Positions 31,820 to 41,190 are shown, counted from the first letter of the stretch. The stretch is 64,000 nt of DNA from Aquimonas sp046318115 (GCA_046318115.1 JBKCVA010000153.1:12752-76751), one strand, 5' to 3'. Notes: generated by a model from the letters alone, not told the origin. Translations and numbers: made by a program.

Positions 31820-33649
31820 ATGTTCGCCGGCCTCTCCCTCGACATGTGGCTGGTCCTGGGCCTGATGGCCTTCACCATGGGCATGTTCGTGTGGGAGCGC
31901 GTCCGCCAGGACGTCACCGCCCTGCTCGTGCTGGTATGCCTTGGCCTGTTCGGGCTGGTGCCGGTGGAGCAGCTGTTCGATGGCTTCGCCGGCAACGCAG
32001 TGATGAGCGTGATCGCCACCATGATCCTCGGCGCGGGGCTCGACCGCACCGGGCTGTTGAATCGCGTCGCGGTCTGGCTGCTGCGCAAGTCGAAGGGCTA
32101 CGAGGAGCGGCTCGTACTGCTGTCGAGCAGCGTCGCGGGGCTGGTGTCCTCGGTGATGCAGAACCCCTCGGTGACCGCACTGTTCCTGCCGGTGGCCGCG
32201 CGCCTCTCGGCGCGCACCGGCGTGTCGCTGGGTCGGCTGCTGCTGCCGATCGCGGTGTGCATCGTGATGGGCGGCGCGCTCACCATGGTCGGCAGCTCGC
32301 CGCTGATCCTGTTGAACGATTTGCTGGTGGCCGCGAACCGCAACCTGCCTTCAGGCGTGGCCTCGCTGGCGCCCCTGCCGATCTTCGCGCCGCTGCCGAT
32401 CGGCCTGGCCCTGCTGCTGATGGCGCTGGCGTTCTTCCGCCTGTTCGGCGCACGCCTTCTGGGCCAGGGTGAAGACAAGGGCGTTGCGCCGGGCCGCACC
32501 GACAGCTACTTCGCCCGCGCCTATGGCATCGAGGGCGATGTCTACGAGCTGACTATAACGCCAGACAGCCCATTGGTCGGCATGTCGGTACTAGAAGCCG
32601 AGTCGATGCGGGGTGCGCCGCTCTTCCTCGCGCTGAAAAGCGGCAACGAGTCGCGACTGGCACCTCCAGCGGACGCAATGATCTGGGTCGGCAGCGTGCT
32701 GGGTGTGATGGGGCCGCGCGAGCAGGTTGCCGACTACGCGCAGAACAATCTTCTTCGCCTGCAGGCGCGCTTGCGCAACTTCGCCGATCTGTTCAACCCG
32801 AGCCGCGCCGGCATCTCCGAGGCGGTCATCCCACCCAACTCGCAGCTGATCGGACAGACCCTGGAGGAGCTGCAGCTGCGCAAGCGGCTCGGCATCAGTG
32901 TGCTGGCGATCAACCGCGGCAATGAGGTCTATCGCGACGCGATCCGCCGCACGCCGCTGCGCGCGGGCGACCTGCTGGTGTTCCACAGCTTCTGGCGCGA
33001 TCTGGGCTCGGCCGCGAGCAGCCGCGATTTCGTGGTGGTGACCGACTATCCCAAGGACGAGCAGCGTCCGCACAAGCTCTGGCACGCCCTGCTCTGTTTC
33101 GCGCTGGCGCTGGCGCTGGCCCTGTCCAGTGAAGTCGCGGTGCCCGTGGCACTGATGACGGGCGCAGTGGGCATGCTGTTGCTCGGCGTCATCAACATGG
33201 ACGAAGCCTATGCCTCGGTGAACTGGAAGACCGTGTTCATCATGGCCTGCCTGATACCGCTGGGCTGGGCGGTGGACAGCTCGGGCGTCGCCAACTTCGT
33301 CGCCAGCCAGACCCTCGTGCATTTCGGCCACCTGCCCGGCTGGGCCCTGCTGGCCGTACTGGGCCTTATCACGACGGCGATGGCGATGGTGATCAGCAAC
33401 GTGGGGGCCACTGTGATCATGGTGCCGATGGCGATCAACATCGCGATTTCGACGGGGGCGGCACCGATCCAGTTCGCGGTGGTGGTGGCGTTGTCGGCCT
33501 CGAACAACTTTCTGACCGGCTCGAACCCGGTGCTGGCCATGGTCAGCGGTGCTGCCGGCTATCGTGTGCGCGACCTGCTCAAGGTCGGCCTGCCCCTGTC
33601 CCTGCTCTACCTGGGCCTGGTGCTGGGCATGAGCTACGCGGTGTTCTGA
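31820..33649 (+). CDS. SLC13/DASS-type transporter with RCK_C domains
   Basis: 609 residues. Multiple transmembrane helices lie in two halves, about residues 8-215 and 420-605. They carry DASS/arsenite-permease-type hairpins (VMQNPSVTALFLPVAARL, VISNVGATVIMVPMAINIAI). Between them lies a cytoplasmic stretch with two TrkA-C/RCK_C-like domains (SPLVGMSVLEAESMRGAPLFL and NSQLIGQTLEELQLRKRLGISVLAINRG). It probably cotransports dicarboxylates, sulfate or a similar anion with sodium or protons; the substrate cannot be read from sequence. It lies 72 bases after trmB. Confidence 0.88.
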   Translation: MFAGLSLDMWLVLGLMAFTMGMFVWERVRQDVTALLVLVCLGLFGLVPVEQLFDGFAGNAVMSVIATMILGAGLDRTGLLNRVAVWLLRKSKGYEERLVLLSSSVAGLVSSVMQNPSVTALFLPVAARLSARTGVSLGRLLLPIAVCIVMGGALTMVGSSPLILLNDLLVAANRNLPSGVASLAPLPIFAPLPIGLALLLMALAFFRLFGARLLGQGEDKGVAPGRTDSYFARAYGIEGDVYELTITPDSPLVGMSVLEAESMRGAPLFLALKSGNESRLAPPADAMIWVGSVLGVMGPREQVADYAQNNLLRLQARLRNFADLFNPSRAGISEAVIPPNSQLIGQTLEELQLRKRLGISVLAINRGNEVYRDAIRRTPLRAGDLLVFHSFWRDLGSAASSRDFVVVTDYPKDEQRPHKLWHALLCFALALALALSSEVAVPVALMTGAVGMLLLGVINMDEAYASVNWKTVFIMACLIPLGWAVDSSGVANFVASQTLVHFGHLPGWALLAVLGLITTAMAMVISNVGATVIMVPMAINIAISTGAAPIQFAVVVALSASNNFLTGSNPVLAMVSGAAGYRVRDLLKVGLPLSLLYLGLVLGMSYAVF

Positions 33650-33658
33650 GCGCGCAGC

Positions 33659-34024
33659 TCAGCGGTGATCGCGGGAGAGCCCGGCCTTGCCGAGGGCAGC
33701 CAGATACGCGGAGAAGCGCTGCTCCTGCTCGCGCCCCAGCTCGAACAGAGTCGTCCAGCTGTAGATGCCGGTGTCGTGCCCATCGTCGAAGCGCAGCAGC
33801 ACGCCGTAGTGTCCGACCGGTTCGATGGCGCGGATGCCAACCTCTCGCTTGCCCGCCACCAGCACCTTCTGACCGGGCCCATGGCCCTGCACTTCCGCCG
33901 AGGGCGACTCCACCCGCAGGTACTCGCAGGGCAGGTGGAAGCGGCTGCCGTCCTCGAAGGCCACCTCGAGGATGCGCGAGCGTTGGTGCAGCACGATGTC
34001 GGTGGGCGCGGGCGTGTTGCTCAT
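33659..34024 (-). CDS. DUF971 (GBBH-like N-terminal) protein
   Basis: 121 residues. Sequence SRFHLPCEYLRVESPSAEVQGHG and REVGIRAIEPVGHYGVLLRFDDGHDTGIYSWTTLFELG match the DUF971 fold found at the N terminus of gamma-butyrobetaine hydroxylase. The free-standing bacterial proteins are small and often linked to Fe-S biology; no catalytic function is proven. It converges on the transporter gene, ten bases away. It is the most distal gene of the minus-strand block that begins at wzm. Confidence 0.85.
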   Translation of the reverse strand: MSNTPAPTDIVLHQRSRILEVAFEDGSRFHLPCEYLRVESPSAEVQGHGPGQKVLVAGKREVGIRAIEPVGHYGVLLRFDDGHDTGIYSWTTLFELGREQEQRFSAYLAALGKAGLSRDHR

Positions 34025-34053
34025 GGTGTCGGTAGTGAAGCTCGGAAGACGGA

Positions 34054-34935
34054 TCAGGGGGAGGGCTTCAGCGCGCGCAGCAGCAGCCCCGGCAGCGCCA
34101 GCCAGAGCAGCAGACGAAAACCCCAGCGTGCCGGCACGCCCAGCGATTGTGCATCGAAGCGCTCGAAGTAGCGGCGCCAGCCGCGGTGCTTCTGCCAGGC
34201 CACCCACAGCGGACGGCGGCGGCTGCTGGTGCCCTTGAGGTGGGTGATGCGCGGCATCGGCGCGAACCGCACGCGCAGTCCGTGCTGACGCAGGCGCCGG
34301 CACAGGTCGAGATCCTCGAAGTGCAGACGATAGCCGGCATCGAAGCCGCCCACCGCATCGAAGGCCGCGCGCGGCAGCAGCATCAGCGCCCCGGAAATGG
34401 CCTCGACGTCCAGCATCTCGCCCGCCCTGGGCGGCACCGGTTCAATCGCGGCGCGACCGCGGCGCAGAGACGCCAGCAGTCGCGCAGGCGTCGGGTCACG
34501 TCGATAGGAGGCCGCCTGGGCGCTGCCATCGGCCTCAAGCAGCTGCGCCCCGAGTGCGCCCAGGCGACCCTCAGCGTTGGCCTGCTCAGCGAGCGCGAGC
34601 AGAGCCGCAAGATCATTCGGGCCCGGAAAGCAGTCGGGATTGAGGAAAAGAAGCCAGTCCGCGCTCGCCCGCACCGCCGCCTGGTTGCAGGCGACCGCAA
34701 AGCCCGGGTTGTCGGGATTGCGGATCAGCTGGTCAAGCCGCGGATGCGCCGCCGGTGGCACGGCGGAGGCGTTGTCGACGACCACGACTTCAAGCGCAAT
34801 GCCGCACTGCGCAGCCAGCGCATCGAGGCAACGCGGCAGCACATCGTTGCTGTCATGGCTGACGATCAGCACCGCGAGGTCGACCGCACGCGGGAGCATG
34901 CGCGGCGCGCCCACAGCGGCAGGCTCTGTACTCAC
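34054..34935 (-). CDS. GT2-family glycosyltransferase (rhamnosyltransferase-like)
   Basis: 293 residues. GT-A fold with AVLIVSHDSNDVLPRCLDALAAQ at the N terminus, VVVVDNASA, the nucleotide-sugar/metal motif FLNPDCF, and the acceptor-side FEDLDLCRRLRQHGLRVRFAP. The C terminus is hydrophobic (LLLWLALPGLLLRAL), suggesting membrane association. It belongs to the surface-glycan module, and the gene just upstream encodes a methyltransferase (12 bases away). Confidence 0.88.
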   Translation of the reverse strand: MSTEPAAVGAPRMLPRAVDLAVLIVSHDSNDVLPRCLDALAAQCGIALEVVVVDNASAVPPAAHPRLDQLIRNPDNPGFAVACNQAAVRASADWLLFLNPDCFPGPNDLAALLALAEQANAEGRLGALGAQLLEADGSAQAASYRRDPTPARLLASLRRGRAAIEPVPPRAGEMLDVEAISGALMLLPRAAFDAVGGFDAGYRLHFEDLDLCRRLRQHGLRVRFAPMPRITHLKGTSSRRRPLWVAWQKHRGWRRYFERFDAQSLGVPARWGFRLLLWLALPGLLLRALKPSP

Positions 34936-34947
34936 CGGGCGTCGGTC

Positions 34948-35802
34948 TCAGCCGCGCAGCGCGGCAAGTTCAGCGCGCGCCGCCGCGAGTTCAGCCTCGA
35001 GTTCGAGGATGCGATGCCCCGCCGCCATGTTCTTGCGGATCTCATGGTTGTAGTGGGCATAGACACTCTCTTCCGCATCGCCGAAGAGATGCACGGCAGG
35101 CAGTACCGGCAGCGGCTCCATCGCGCAGGCGGCGATGTAGTACAGCGGCGGGTAGGCGAGGCCTTCACTCAAGCCCCCCTCGCGCCCAAGGGTAGCCGCA
35201 GCCGGCTGGCCATCCACGGCATCCGTTGCCCACAGCGCCGACTGGAACAGCAATTTCTGCGCGTACAGGCGACGGTACGGAAAGATCCCCGCCAGCAGGG
35301 CCTCGAACTCCTCGCGGTAGAGCTCGCGCACGTGATGTTCGTTGTGGAACTCCGGAATGTCGGTGTAGTTCCGCTTGTCTGGCGTCGACACCAGCAGCAG
35401 GCCGCCGGGTGCCAGCAGGCGGCGGAAGCCTTGGAGCATGACCTCCTGCGCCAGCAGGTGCTCCAGCGTCTCGAAACTCAGGATCAGGTCGAAGCTGGCG
35501 GCGGGCAGGTGCTCGAGCGCGGTGACGTCGGCCTGGTCGAAGCGCAGATTGGGCTGCGCGTAGCGCGCGCGCGCGTGGGCGATGGCTTGCCCGGAGACAT
35601 CGAGCCCCAGCACGGACACTGCAGCGCTGGCGACGAGGGCCGCGCCGTAGCCCTCGCCGCAGGCGGCATCCAGCACGCGCTTGCCGCGCGCCAGCGGCTG
35701 CGCGAAGGCGTAGCGGTGGTAGTGCTCGTACCAGATCTCACGCACGCATTCCGGCGTGAAGCGTTCGCCGGTGAATTCCAGCGCCGGCGTCGATTCGCTC
35801 AT
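34948..35802 (-). CDS. SAM-dependent methyltransferase with a short C-terminal coiled coil
   Basis: 284 residues. SAM motif VLDAACGEGYGAALVAS near residue 45, then GLDVSGQAIAHA, FDLILSFETLEHL and LLLVSTPDKRNYT. The C terminus (AGHRILELEAELAAARAELAAL) has clear heptads, giving a short coiled coil. In glycan clusters with Wzm/Wzt, a methyltransferase with a coiled coil often caps chain ends, as WbdD does. Start ATG 35802 has GAGG nine bases upstream. The glycan acceptor is inferred from context. Confidence 0.85.
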   Translation of the reverse strand: MSESTPALEFTGERFTPECVREIWYEHYHRYAFAQPLARGKRVLDAACGEGYGAALVASAAVSVLGLDVSGQAIAHARARYAQPNLRFDQADVTALEHLPAASFDLILSFETLEHLLAQEVMLQGFRRLLAPGGLLLVSTPDKRNYTDIPEFHNEHHVRELYREEFEALLAGIFPYRRLYAQKLLFQSALWATDAVDGQPAAATLGREGGLSEGLAYPPLYYIAACAMEPLPVLPAVHLFGDAEESVYAHYNHEIRKNMAAGHRILELEAELAAARAELAALRG

Positions 35803-35822
35803 CGCGGACAACCTCGGATTGG

Positions 35823-36698
35823 TTATTGGAACAACTGACCCTGCAGGCCGGTAGCGTCGGGCTGACCGGCGGCCAGCGCGGAGTAGCGCTCGACCACGCG
35901 CAGTCGCAGAGGTTTGATCGGGTCCGCCATGATGAACTCGGCAACGCGGCGGTTGTAGTCCGGGTAGCGGTTGAGCAGGCGCGTGAGATTGCCGCCTCCG
36001 GGCGCGAGCCCCTCAAGGCTGAAGGAGGCGCCGCCCTCATGACCGACGAACGCGTCGGCGCAGAGCACGTTGCGCCAGCCGTGGCCCTCGGCGCGCAGGC
36101 AGAAGTCGTTCTCCTCGCCGTAGCCGCGGCCAAAGGTCTCGGCATCGAAGGCGCCAATCCGATCGAGGCAGGCGCGGCGGATCGCCATGCAGAAACCGAC
36201 GCCGGTCGGCAGATCGACGTACTCATCGCGACAGGCGTCGAGGCAGGCGCGCGCCCAGCGGTCGGGATCATCGGGCAGCGGCCCGGGCCGACAAAGATGC
36301 GGCAGCGAACAGATCTCGGCGTTGTTCGACCAGGGGGTGGCGGTGGCAATGCGCGCGTCCGCCGCGAGGCAGGCGCGCAGTCGATGCAGCCATCCTGCGC
36401 TGGGCAGGGTGTCACTGTTGAGCAGCACCACATCGTCTGCGCCGGTCTCGGCAAAGGCCGCATTGACGTTGCCGACGAAGCCGAGGTTGCGCTCACGCCG
36501 CACCACGCGCGCGTCGAAGGGCAGCGAGCCCGGCAAGCTCTGCAGATAGGTCAGGATTTCGGGCTCGGGCGAGGCGTCATCGCAGAACAGCACGCGCTCG
36601 CCCGCTTCCAGCGTGCGGCGCAGCCCTTCGACCAGACGCTGCAGCGCAGGCAGTGCGCGATAGACCGGCACGATCACCTGCATGGCGGGCGTACTCAT
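35823..36698 (-). CDS. GT2-family glycosyltransferase
   Basis: 291 residues. GT-A start MQVIVPVYRALPALQRLVEGL, then VLFCDDASPEPEI, NLGFVGNVNAAF, and the metal motif LLNSDTLPSAGWL. A GYGEENDFCLRAEGHGWRNVL motif follows, typical of the acceptor-side ENDFC region. The start ATG 36698 overlaps the wzt stop by four bases (ATGA), so translation is coupled. Probably assembles part of the glycan exported by the ABC transporter encoded upstream. Confidence 0.88.
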   Translation of the reverse strand: MSTPAMQVIVPVYRALPALQRLVEGLRRTLEAGERVLFCDDASPEPEILTYLQSLPGSLPFDARVVRRERNLGFVGNVNAAFAETGADDVVLLNSDTLPSAGWLHRLRACLAADARIATATPWSNNAEICSLPHLCRPGPLPDDPDRWARACLDACRDEYVDLPTGVGFCMAIRRACLDRIGAFDAETFGRGYGEENDFCLRAEGHGWRNVLCADAFVGHEGGASFSLEGLAPGGGNLTRLLNRYPDYNRRVAEFIMADPIKPLRLRVVERYSALAAGQPDATGLQGQLFQ

Positions 36699-37891
36699 GG
36701 CTTGGCTCCCGCATGCAGCCAGCGGTGCGGCAGGCGCACGCAACCGAGTTCACGGCTGGCGCCACGCAGAGTGAAGGCGCGCTCCACCGTATCGAACACG
36801 CGCAGGCCCTCCGGGTCCATCGCATGCAGTCGTAGCACGTAGCTGCCGGGCAGCAGGGCGGAGGGATCAATCTCCAGCGCGTAGCGTGTGCGACTGCCAC
36901 CCAGCGGCTCGCCGCGCACGCCTTCGATCTCGGCGACCTGGCCGTACAGCGCGGTGCCATCGGCGCGGATGACGCCGAAGCCGAACTGCGGGCTGCGGCC
37001 ATCCGGGCTGTGCAGCTCGGCCTCGACGCGCAGCGACTCGCCTTCCGCGAGCAGGCGCGCGCCCTCGTCCTCGCGGTCGTTGATGGCCACGCGGACCAGC
37101 CGGTATTCGCTGCCGGCATAGCCGGCATCCAGCTCGGGGCCACGCTCAGCGGCGCTCTTGCGCTCGTGGTAGGCGAGGTAGTCCTGGGTCACGTCGAAGA
37201 CGTCACCGTAGGCCTGCACCCTGCCCTCGCGCAGCCAGAGCGCGTGCTTGCAGAGCTTCTGGATGTGATAGGTCGAATGCGAAACCAGCAGCAGGGTGCC
37301 GCCGTGTTCGAGGTAGTCCTCGATCCAGCGGATGCATTTGCGCTGGAAGCTTTCGTCGCCTACCGCCAGCACTTCGTCGGTGATCAGCAGCTGCGGCCGC
37401 ACCGTCGCGATGATGGCGAATCCAAGGCGCACCACCATGCCCGAGGAATAGTGTTTCACGGGCTCATCGAGGTAGCGGCCGATGTCGGCGAAGGCTTCGA
37501 TCTCCGGCGCGCGCGCTTCGATCTCACGGCGCGACCAGCCCATCAGGCCGGCGGCGATGCCGATGTTCTCGCGGCCCGTGCGCTCCATTTCGAACCCGGC
37601 CCCCAATTCCAGCAGAGCGCCGACGCTTGCATTGAGTTGCACCCTGCCCTCGCTGGGCGTGAGCACACCCGCAATGAGTTTCAGCAAGGTCGATTTGCCC
37701 GCGCCATTCTCGCCGATGATGCCCAGCGACTCGCCGGGCCGGATTTCGAAGTTGATCTCGCGAAGCACCGGCGTGCGCGCGATGGGGCGTCCGAGCAGCG
37801 CGCGAAGCAGCGCCGAAGCGCGCGCGCGCGGGCTGGCGTCGATCGGCCAGCTCTTGCAGAGCCCCTCGACGCGCAGGAGGGGCCCGCTCAT
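36695..37891 (-). CDS. wzt: ABC transporter ATP-binding subunit of a polysaccharide exporter (Wzt-type)
   Basis: 398 residues. Nucleotide-binding domain with Walker A GENGAGKST near residue 60, a signature YSSGMVVRLGFA, Walker B PQLLITDEVLAVGDE, and the switch histidine (LLLVSHS). After residue about 250, an added domain (SEYRLVRVAINDREDEGARLL..., LEIDPSALLPGSYVLRLHAMD) matches the Wzt carbohydrate-binding C-terminal domain that recognises the finished glycan. The start overlaps the wzm stop by four bases. This indicates ABC-dependent O-antigen or capsule export. Confidence 0.92.
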   Translation of the reverse strand: MSGPLLRVEGLCKSWPIDASPRARASALLRALLGRPIARTPVLREINFEIRPGESLGIIGENGAGKSTLLKLIAGVLTPSEGRVQLNASVGALLELGAGFEMERTGRENIGIAAGLMGWSRREIEARAPEIEAFADIGRYLDEPVKHYSSGMVVRLGFAIIATVRPQLLITDEVLAVGDESFQRKCIRWIEDYLEHGGTLLLVSHSTYHIQKLCKHALWLREGRVQAYGDVFDVTQDYLAYHERKSAAERGPELDAGYAGSEYRLVRVAINDREDEGARLLAEGESLRVEAELHSPDGRSPQFGFGVIRADGTALYGQVAEIEGVRGEPLGGSRTRYALEIDPSALLPGSYVLRLHAMDPEGLRVFDTVERAFTLRGASRELGCVRLPHRWLHAGAKP

Positions 37892-38667
37892 TCGAACTCC
37901 TCGAGGTGCTGACGCAGCCGGCGGAAGACCAACATGCCCAGCAATGGGATCAGCACGGCGCCGACCCAAGTTGCCGTCGTGCTTCCGGGCAGCGAAGACA
38001 GACCGGGCAGCAGCGCCCGCTGCGCATCAACGATCCCGGTGATCGGATTGATCGCCAGCCATTGCGCGAGACGACTTGGCACCGTTTCCGGTGCGTAGAT
38101 GATCGGTGTCAGGAAGAACCACAGCGTGATCAGCAGCCCGATGGTCTGGGCGAGATCACGGATGAACACCTGCACCGCAGCAACGGCCAGCGCGAGCCCG
38201 CCCGCCATCACCAGCAGCGGCAACCAGTGCAGCAGCGCAAACGGCAGCTGGCTCCAATCGAGTGCGGGGCCGAACACGGCCAGCGCGAGAAGTACCAACA
38301 GATAGCCGAGGCCGTGCAGCAGGAACGCAGTGCAAACTGCCGCCAGCACCGGAACTGCGCGCGGTACAGCGACCTTGCCGGCCAGTGCGCTGTGATCGGT
38401 GATGGCCGTGCAGCCACGCGTGACGGCTTCAGAGAAGGCGAACCACGGCCAGAAGCCCAGTGCAAGAAAGACGAGGTAGTTCGATCCCTCAAGGCCCGGC
38501 ACGCGGGCCTTGAGGATGTGCACGAATACGAGGTTGAACACTGCGAGTTGCAGCAGGGGAGCAAGCACCGCCCAGGCGACACCCAGCAGATTCCCCGCGA
38601 AACGCTGGCGTAGGTCCTGACGCAGGAACAGTGCCAGCAACCGCATCGGGCTCAGCCGATTCGCCAT
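37888..38667 (-). CDS. wzm: ABC-2 type permease of a polysaccharide exporter (Wzm-type)
   Basis: 259 residues with six hydrophobic helices and the short cytoplasmic start MANRLSPMRLLALFLRQDLRQRFAGNLLGVAW. Loop motifs GLEGSNYLVFLALGFWPWFAF and FLTPIIYAPETVP are those of the Wzm/TagG family. It forms the channel through the inner membrane for the lipid-linked glycan, with Wzt supplying ATP energy. It is the first gene of the five-gene glycan module, 26 bases downstream of the parvulin gene. Confidence 0.92.
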   Translation of the reverse strand: MANRLSPMRLLALFLRQDLRQRFAGNLLGVAWAVLAPLLQLAVFNLVFVHILKARVPGLEGSNYLVFLALGFWPWFAFSEAVTRGCTAITDHSALAGKVAVPRAVPVLAAVCTAFLLHGLGYLLVLLALAVFGPALDWSQLPFALLHWLPLLVMAGGLALAVAAVQVFIRDLAQTIGLLITLWFFLTPIIYAPETVPSRLAQWLAINPITGIVDAQRALLPGLSSLPGSTTATWVGAVLIPLLGMLVFRRLRQHLEEFE

Positions 38668-38692
38668 GGGCTTGTCGTGTCCGGACGGTGGT

Positions 38693-39763
38693 TCAGTCGT
38701 CCGCCCTGTTCCCAGCGTCTACGGCCCGAGTCGCGCCCTGCTCGGCCTGATCCGCTTCTGCTGACTCCTCGGTTCCATCCAGGGCGGGGGGCAGGGTGTC
38801 CTGGTCGGCTTGCGCATAGCGCGAACGCAGCTGGGCTACCACGAGCGGCTTGGCGTCGACGGGCAGATCGCGCATCTCGCTGAGGAATGCCGCACGCCGA
38901 TCATTGAAGAACTTGTCGCGCTGCTCTGTCACCAATTGCTGGCGCACTTCCTCGAACGTCTTCTGTGTCGGCTCGGCGCGCTTCACCAGCTGCGTGACGT
39001 GAATGCCGTAGGGGGTCTTGATGAGCTCCGAGACCTGTCCCGGTTCGGTCAGCTGGAACACTACTTCCTCGAACGGTTTTTCGGTCACACCCGGGATGAT
39101 GTTCTCGAGGATGCCGTTGGACAGACCACGCGGATCCGCGGCCTCATCGCTGTAGGTCATGAAGATGTCACGGAAGTCCTGCTCACCCGCGATCAGCGCG
39201 GCACGCGCTTCTTCGGCCCGGGCACGCGCGGCGGCCTCACCGCGACCGCCAATCCGCACCAGGATGTGGCGAAGTTCCAAGGTCACCGGCCGCCGAAAGC
39301 GATGTGGATGGGTGCGGAAGATTTCCTCTGCCAAAACGTCGAAGTCCGGCTGGTCGGCCATCAGTCGGTTCTCGAACTCGTAGCGCGCGCGGCGCGCAAG
39401 CAATTCTTCCGTGGCGAGCTGGAGCTGCGCGGCGTAGTGCGGGTCCTTCTCAAGCTGCGCTCTGTCGACGCGCGCCGCGAGCTGCTTGTTGATGAGGATG
39501 CCGGAAATCACTTCCTCAAGCCGCTCGGGGTTGTCGAGAAAGCTGGGCCGAAGGTGTCGAGGCATCGCCATCACCTGGGCGTCGATCTCGTGCAGCGTGA
39601 CCTGTTGGCCGCCACGCTCCGCGACGATCACGGTCTTCGGATCTGGCGGCAGCTTTTGCGCGAGAACCAGCGAAGGCGCCGCCAGTGCAGAGGTTGCAAG
39701 CGCAAACAGCAGCTTGGCGGCGACGGAAGTGGAGGATCGAGCTGCGGAGTGACTGAGCATCAT
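38693..39763 (-). CDS. Periplasmic peptidylprolyl isomerase, PpiC/SurA-like
   Basis: 356 residues. Signal peptide at the N terminus (KLLFALATSALAAPSLVLAQ). An N-terminal helical chaperone-like region precedes a PpiC-type parvulin domain (about 175-285: LELRHILVRIG..., FRDIFMTYSDEAADPRGLSNGILENIIPGVTEKPFEEVVFQLTEPGQVSELIKTPYGIHVTQL). The C terminus is acidic and low complexity. It probably folds or escorts outer-membrane or secreted proteins. Two adjacent ATGs (39763, 39760) are equally possible starts. It probably heads the transcript containing wzm and wzt. Confidence 0.9.
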   Translation of the reverse strand: MMLSHSAARSSTSVAAKLLFALATSALAAPSLVLAQKLPPDPKTVIVAERGGQQVTLHEIDAQVMAMPRHLRPSFLDNPERLEEVISGILINKQLAARVDRAQLEKDPHYAAQLQLATEELLARRARYEFENRLMADQPDFDVLAEEIFRTHPHRFRRPVTLELRHILVRIGGRGEAAARARAEEARAALIAGEQDFRDIFMTYSDEAADPRGLSNGILENIIPGVTEKPFEEVVFQLTEPGQVSELIKTPYGIHVTQLVKRAEPTQKTFEEVRQQLVTEQRDKFFNDRRAAFLSEMRDLPVDAKPLVVAQLRSRYAQADQDTLPPALDGTEESAEADQAEQGATRAVDAGNRADD

Positions 39764-39918
39764 GGAAGGTGTCCGTAGGTTGGAGGGTTGGCGTGTGGCG
39801 ATGGCAGGCGCCAGAGGACCTTTCGCGCGCTCACGAGTTCCCCTCGTGGGACCCGGATTGTGCGTCATCCCGCAACCGGTGGAACGTCAGGACGGTACGA
39901 GCGGATGCGGACAGCAGA

Positions 39919-39948
39919 AAGGCCCGAGGACGGTAATCCTCGGGCCTT
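39919..39948 (-). terminator. Terminator of the exported-protein gene at 39970
   Basis: Perfect 12-bp stem AAGGCCCGAGGA / TCCTCGGGCCTT with a six-base loop, 22 bases after the stop of the gene at 39970 and followed on the minus strand by TTTCTG. Confidence 0.85.
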
Positions 39949-39969
39949 GGTTGAGCAGCGCGTGGACTC

Positions 39970-41079
39970 CTACTCTTGACTGAACTGCAGCAGGCTCTCG
40001 CAGCGATCGATGAAGACGCAGGTGTTCGTTGTGTTGGACAACCCGCCGATGGGGTTGACCATCATGAAGTTCAACCAATACGTCTGCCCTGCCTGCAACT
40101 GGCAAAGGCCCGCGTTGCTGGTGGTGGTGAACACGAATTGCCCATTGTTAACCATGCTGCGGCACAGACGGAGGTCGGGGTCAGACGACCCTACATCGGG
40201 TGCCCGGAGATCACCCGCACAGCGACTGGCGGAAACGAAAGATGTGCCACGTCGGGTTTGGTCGCCGTTGTAGCCGGCGGCAAATATGGCCTGCGCCGGA
40301 TAGAAGCGGAGCGTGTAGGTGCGGTTGGCTTGGGGCGTGAACGGCACGCTGATGTACATGCCTGCAGAGGCCGGTCCTGGCAGGGAGTTGTTCACCAAGA
40401 AACTGCCCATCGGCACTAGGTATCCAGGCGCGTTCGGGAAGTCACCCACTTGGAACACCTGGTTCCAAGTACGTACGTAGCGTGTGAAGTTCGCCGGCTG
40501 GATGGAGGGATCGGCAGGCAGGGTGCAGGAGTCGGGATTCGGACCGACGGGCGCCGCAACCACGAACCTGAGCTGGGTAGGCGTAGCTGCGGCGCCGGCG
40601 AGGTTGTAGCAGCGGAGACCGAGCGTGTACTCACCCGCAGAAGTCAAGCGCACGGTTGCCGAGCTGGTGGCCGCAGGCGCGAACACGCTGTCCCATCCCA
40701 CCGTCGTAGCGGACACGGAGGACGTTGCGACACAGACATCCGCCGTGTTGGTGATGGTGCGCGAGATCGCAAACTGGGTCCCAGCGGTCAACTCGTAGCG
40801 ACCCTGTCCGTCCTGGGTAAGCCCGCTGACGCTCAGGGCCACGGTTGGAATCTGTTGGGAGACGGGGGGACTGACGCCTTGACAGACCGTGGTACCGGCC
40901 TGGAAGAGGCAGGAGGCCTGCACGGAACCGTCGTCACCAATGGTCAGCGGCTGGCTGACATCGAGCGGGATAGGGGAAAGGCTGGAACCGCGAAAGGTCA
41001 GGGAAGACTGGGCCATGGCAGCCGTCGAGCCCATGAGCAGGCACGCGGCCGAGGCCAAAACAGAAAAGTGGGAATTCAT
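39970..41079 (-). CDS. Exported protein of unknown function
   Basis: 369 residues. Signal peptide MNSHFSVLASAACLLMGSTAAMA with cleavage after AMAQ. The mature protein is beta-rich with many Thr/Ser and five or more cysteines (ASCLFQAGTTVCQG, DTCTLP-like DSCTLPADPS, ASRCAGDL, CQLQAG, CVFIDRCESLL) suggesting disulfides. The N-terminal 150 residues look like a PKD/Ig-type repeat; the C-terminal half holds RYVRTWNQVFQVGDFPNAPGYLVP. No family recognised. It has its own terminator, and the upstream terminator at 41163 isolates it from the gene at 41214. Confidence 0.78.
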   Translation of the reverse strand: MNSHFSVLASAACLLMGSTAAMAQSSLTFRGSSLSPIPLDVSQPLTIGDDGSVQASCLFQAGTTVCQGVSPPVSQQIPTVALSVSGLTQDGQGRYELTAGTQFAISRTITNTADVCVATSSVSATTVGWDSVFAPAATSSATVRLTSAGEYTLGLRCYNLAGAAATPTQLRFVVAAPVGPNPDSCTLPADPSIQPANFTRYVRTWNQVFQVGDFPNAPGYLVPMGSFLVNNSLPGPASAGMYISVPFTPQANRTYTLRFYPAQAIFAAGYNGDQTRRGTSFVSASRCAGDLRAPDVGSSDPDLRLCRSMVNNGQFVFTTTSNAGLCQLQAGQTYWLNFMMVNPIGGLSNTTNTCVFIDRCESLLQFSQE

Positions 41080-41162
41080 CTAGAAGCTCCGTGTTCGCCG
41101 ATGCGTCATCGCGTCAAGCCTGGCTAGCTTGATCCCGACGCATGAATTCGATCTGAACCAAC

Positions 41163-41190
41163 ACGAAGGGGGCCCGAGGGCCCCCTTCGT
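41163..41190. terminator. Terminator downstream of the exported-protein gene at 41214
   Basis: Perfect 13-bp stem ACGAAGGGGGCCC / GGGCCCCCTTCGT with a two-base loop, 24 bases after the stop of the gene at 41214. The T run is short, so either orientation could work. Confidence 0.75.
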
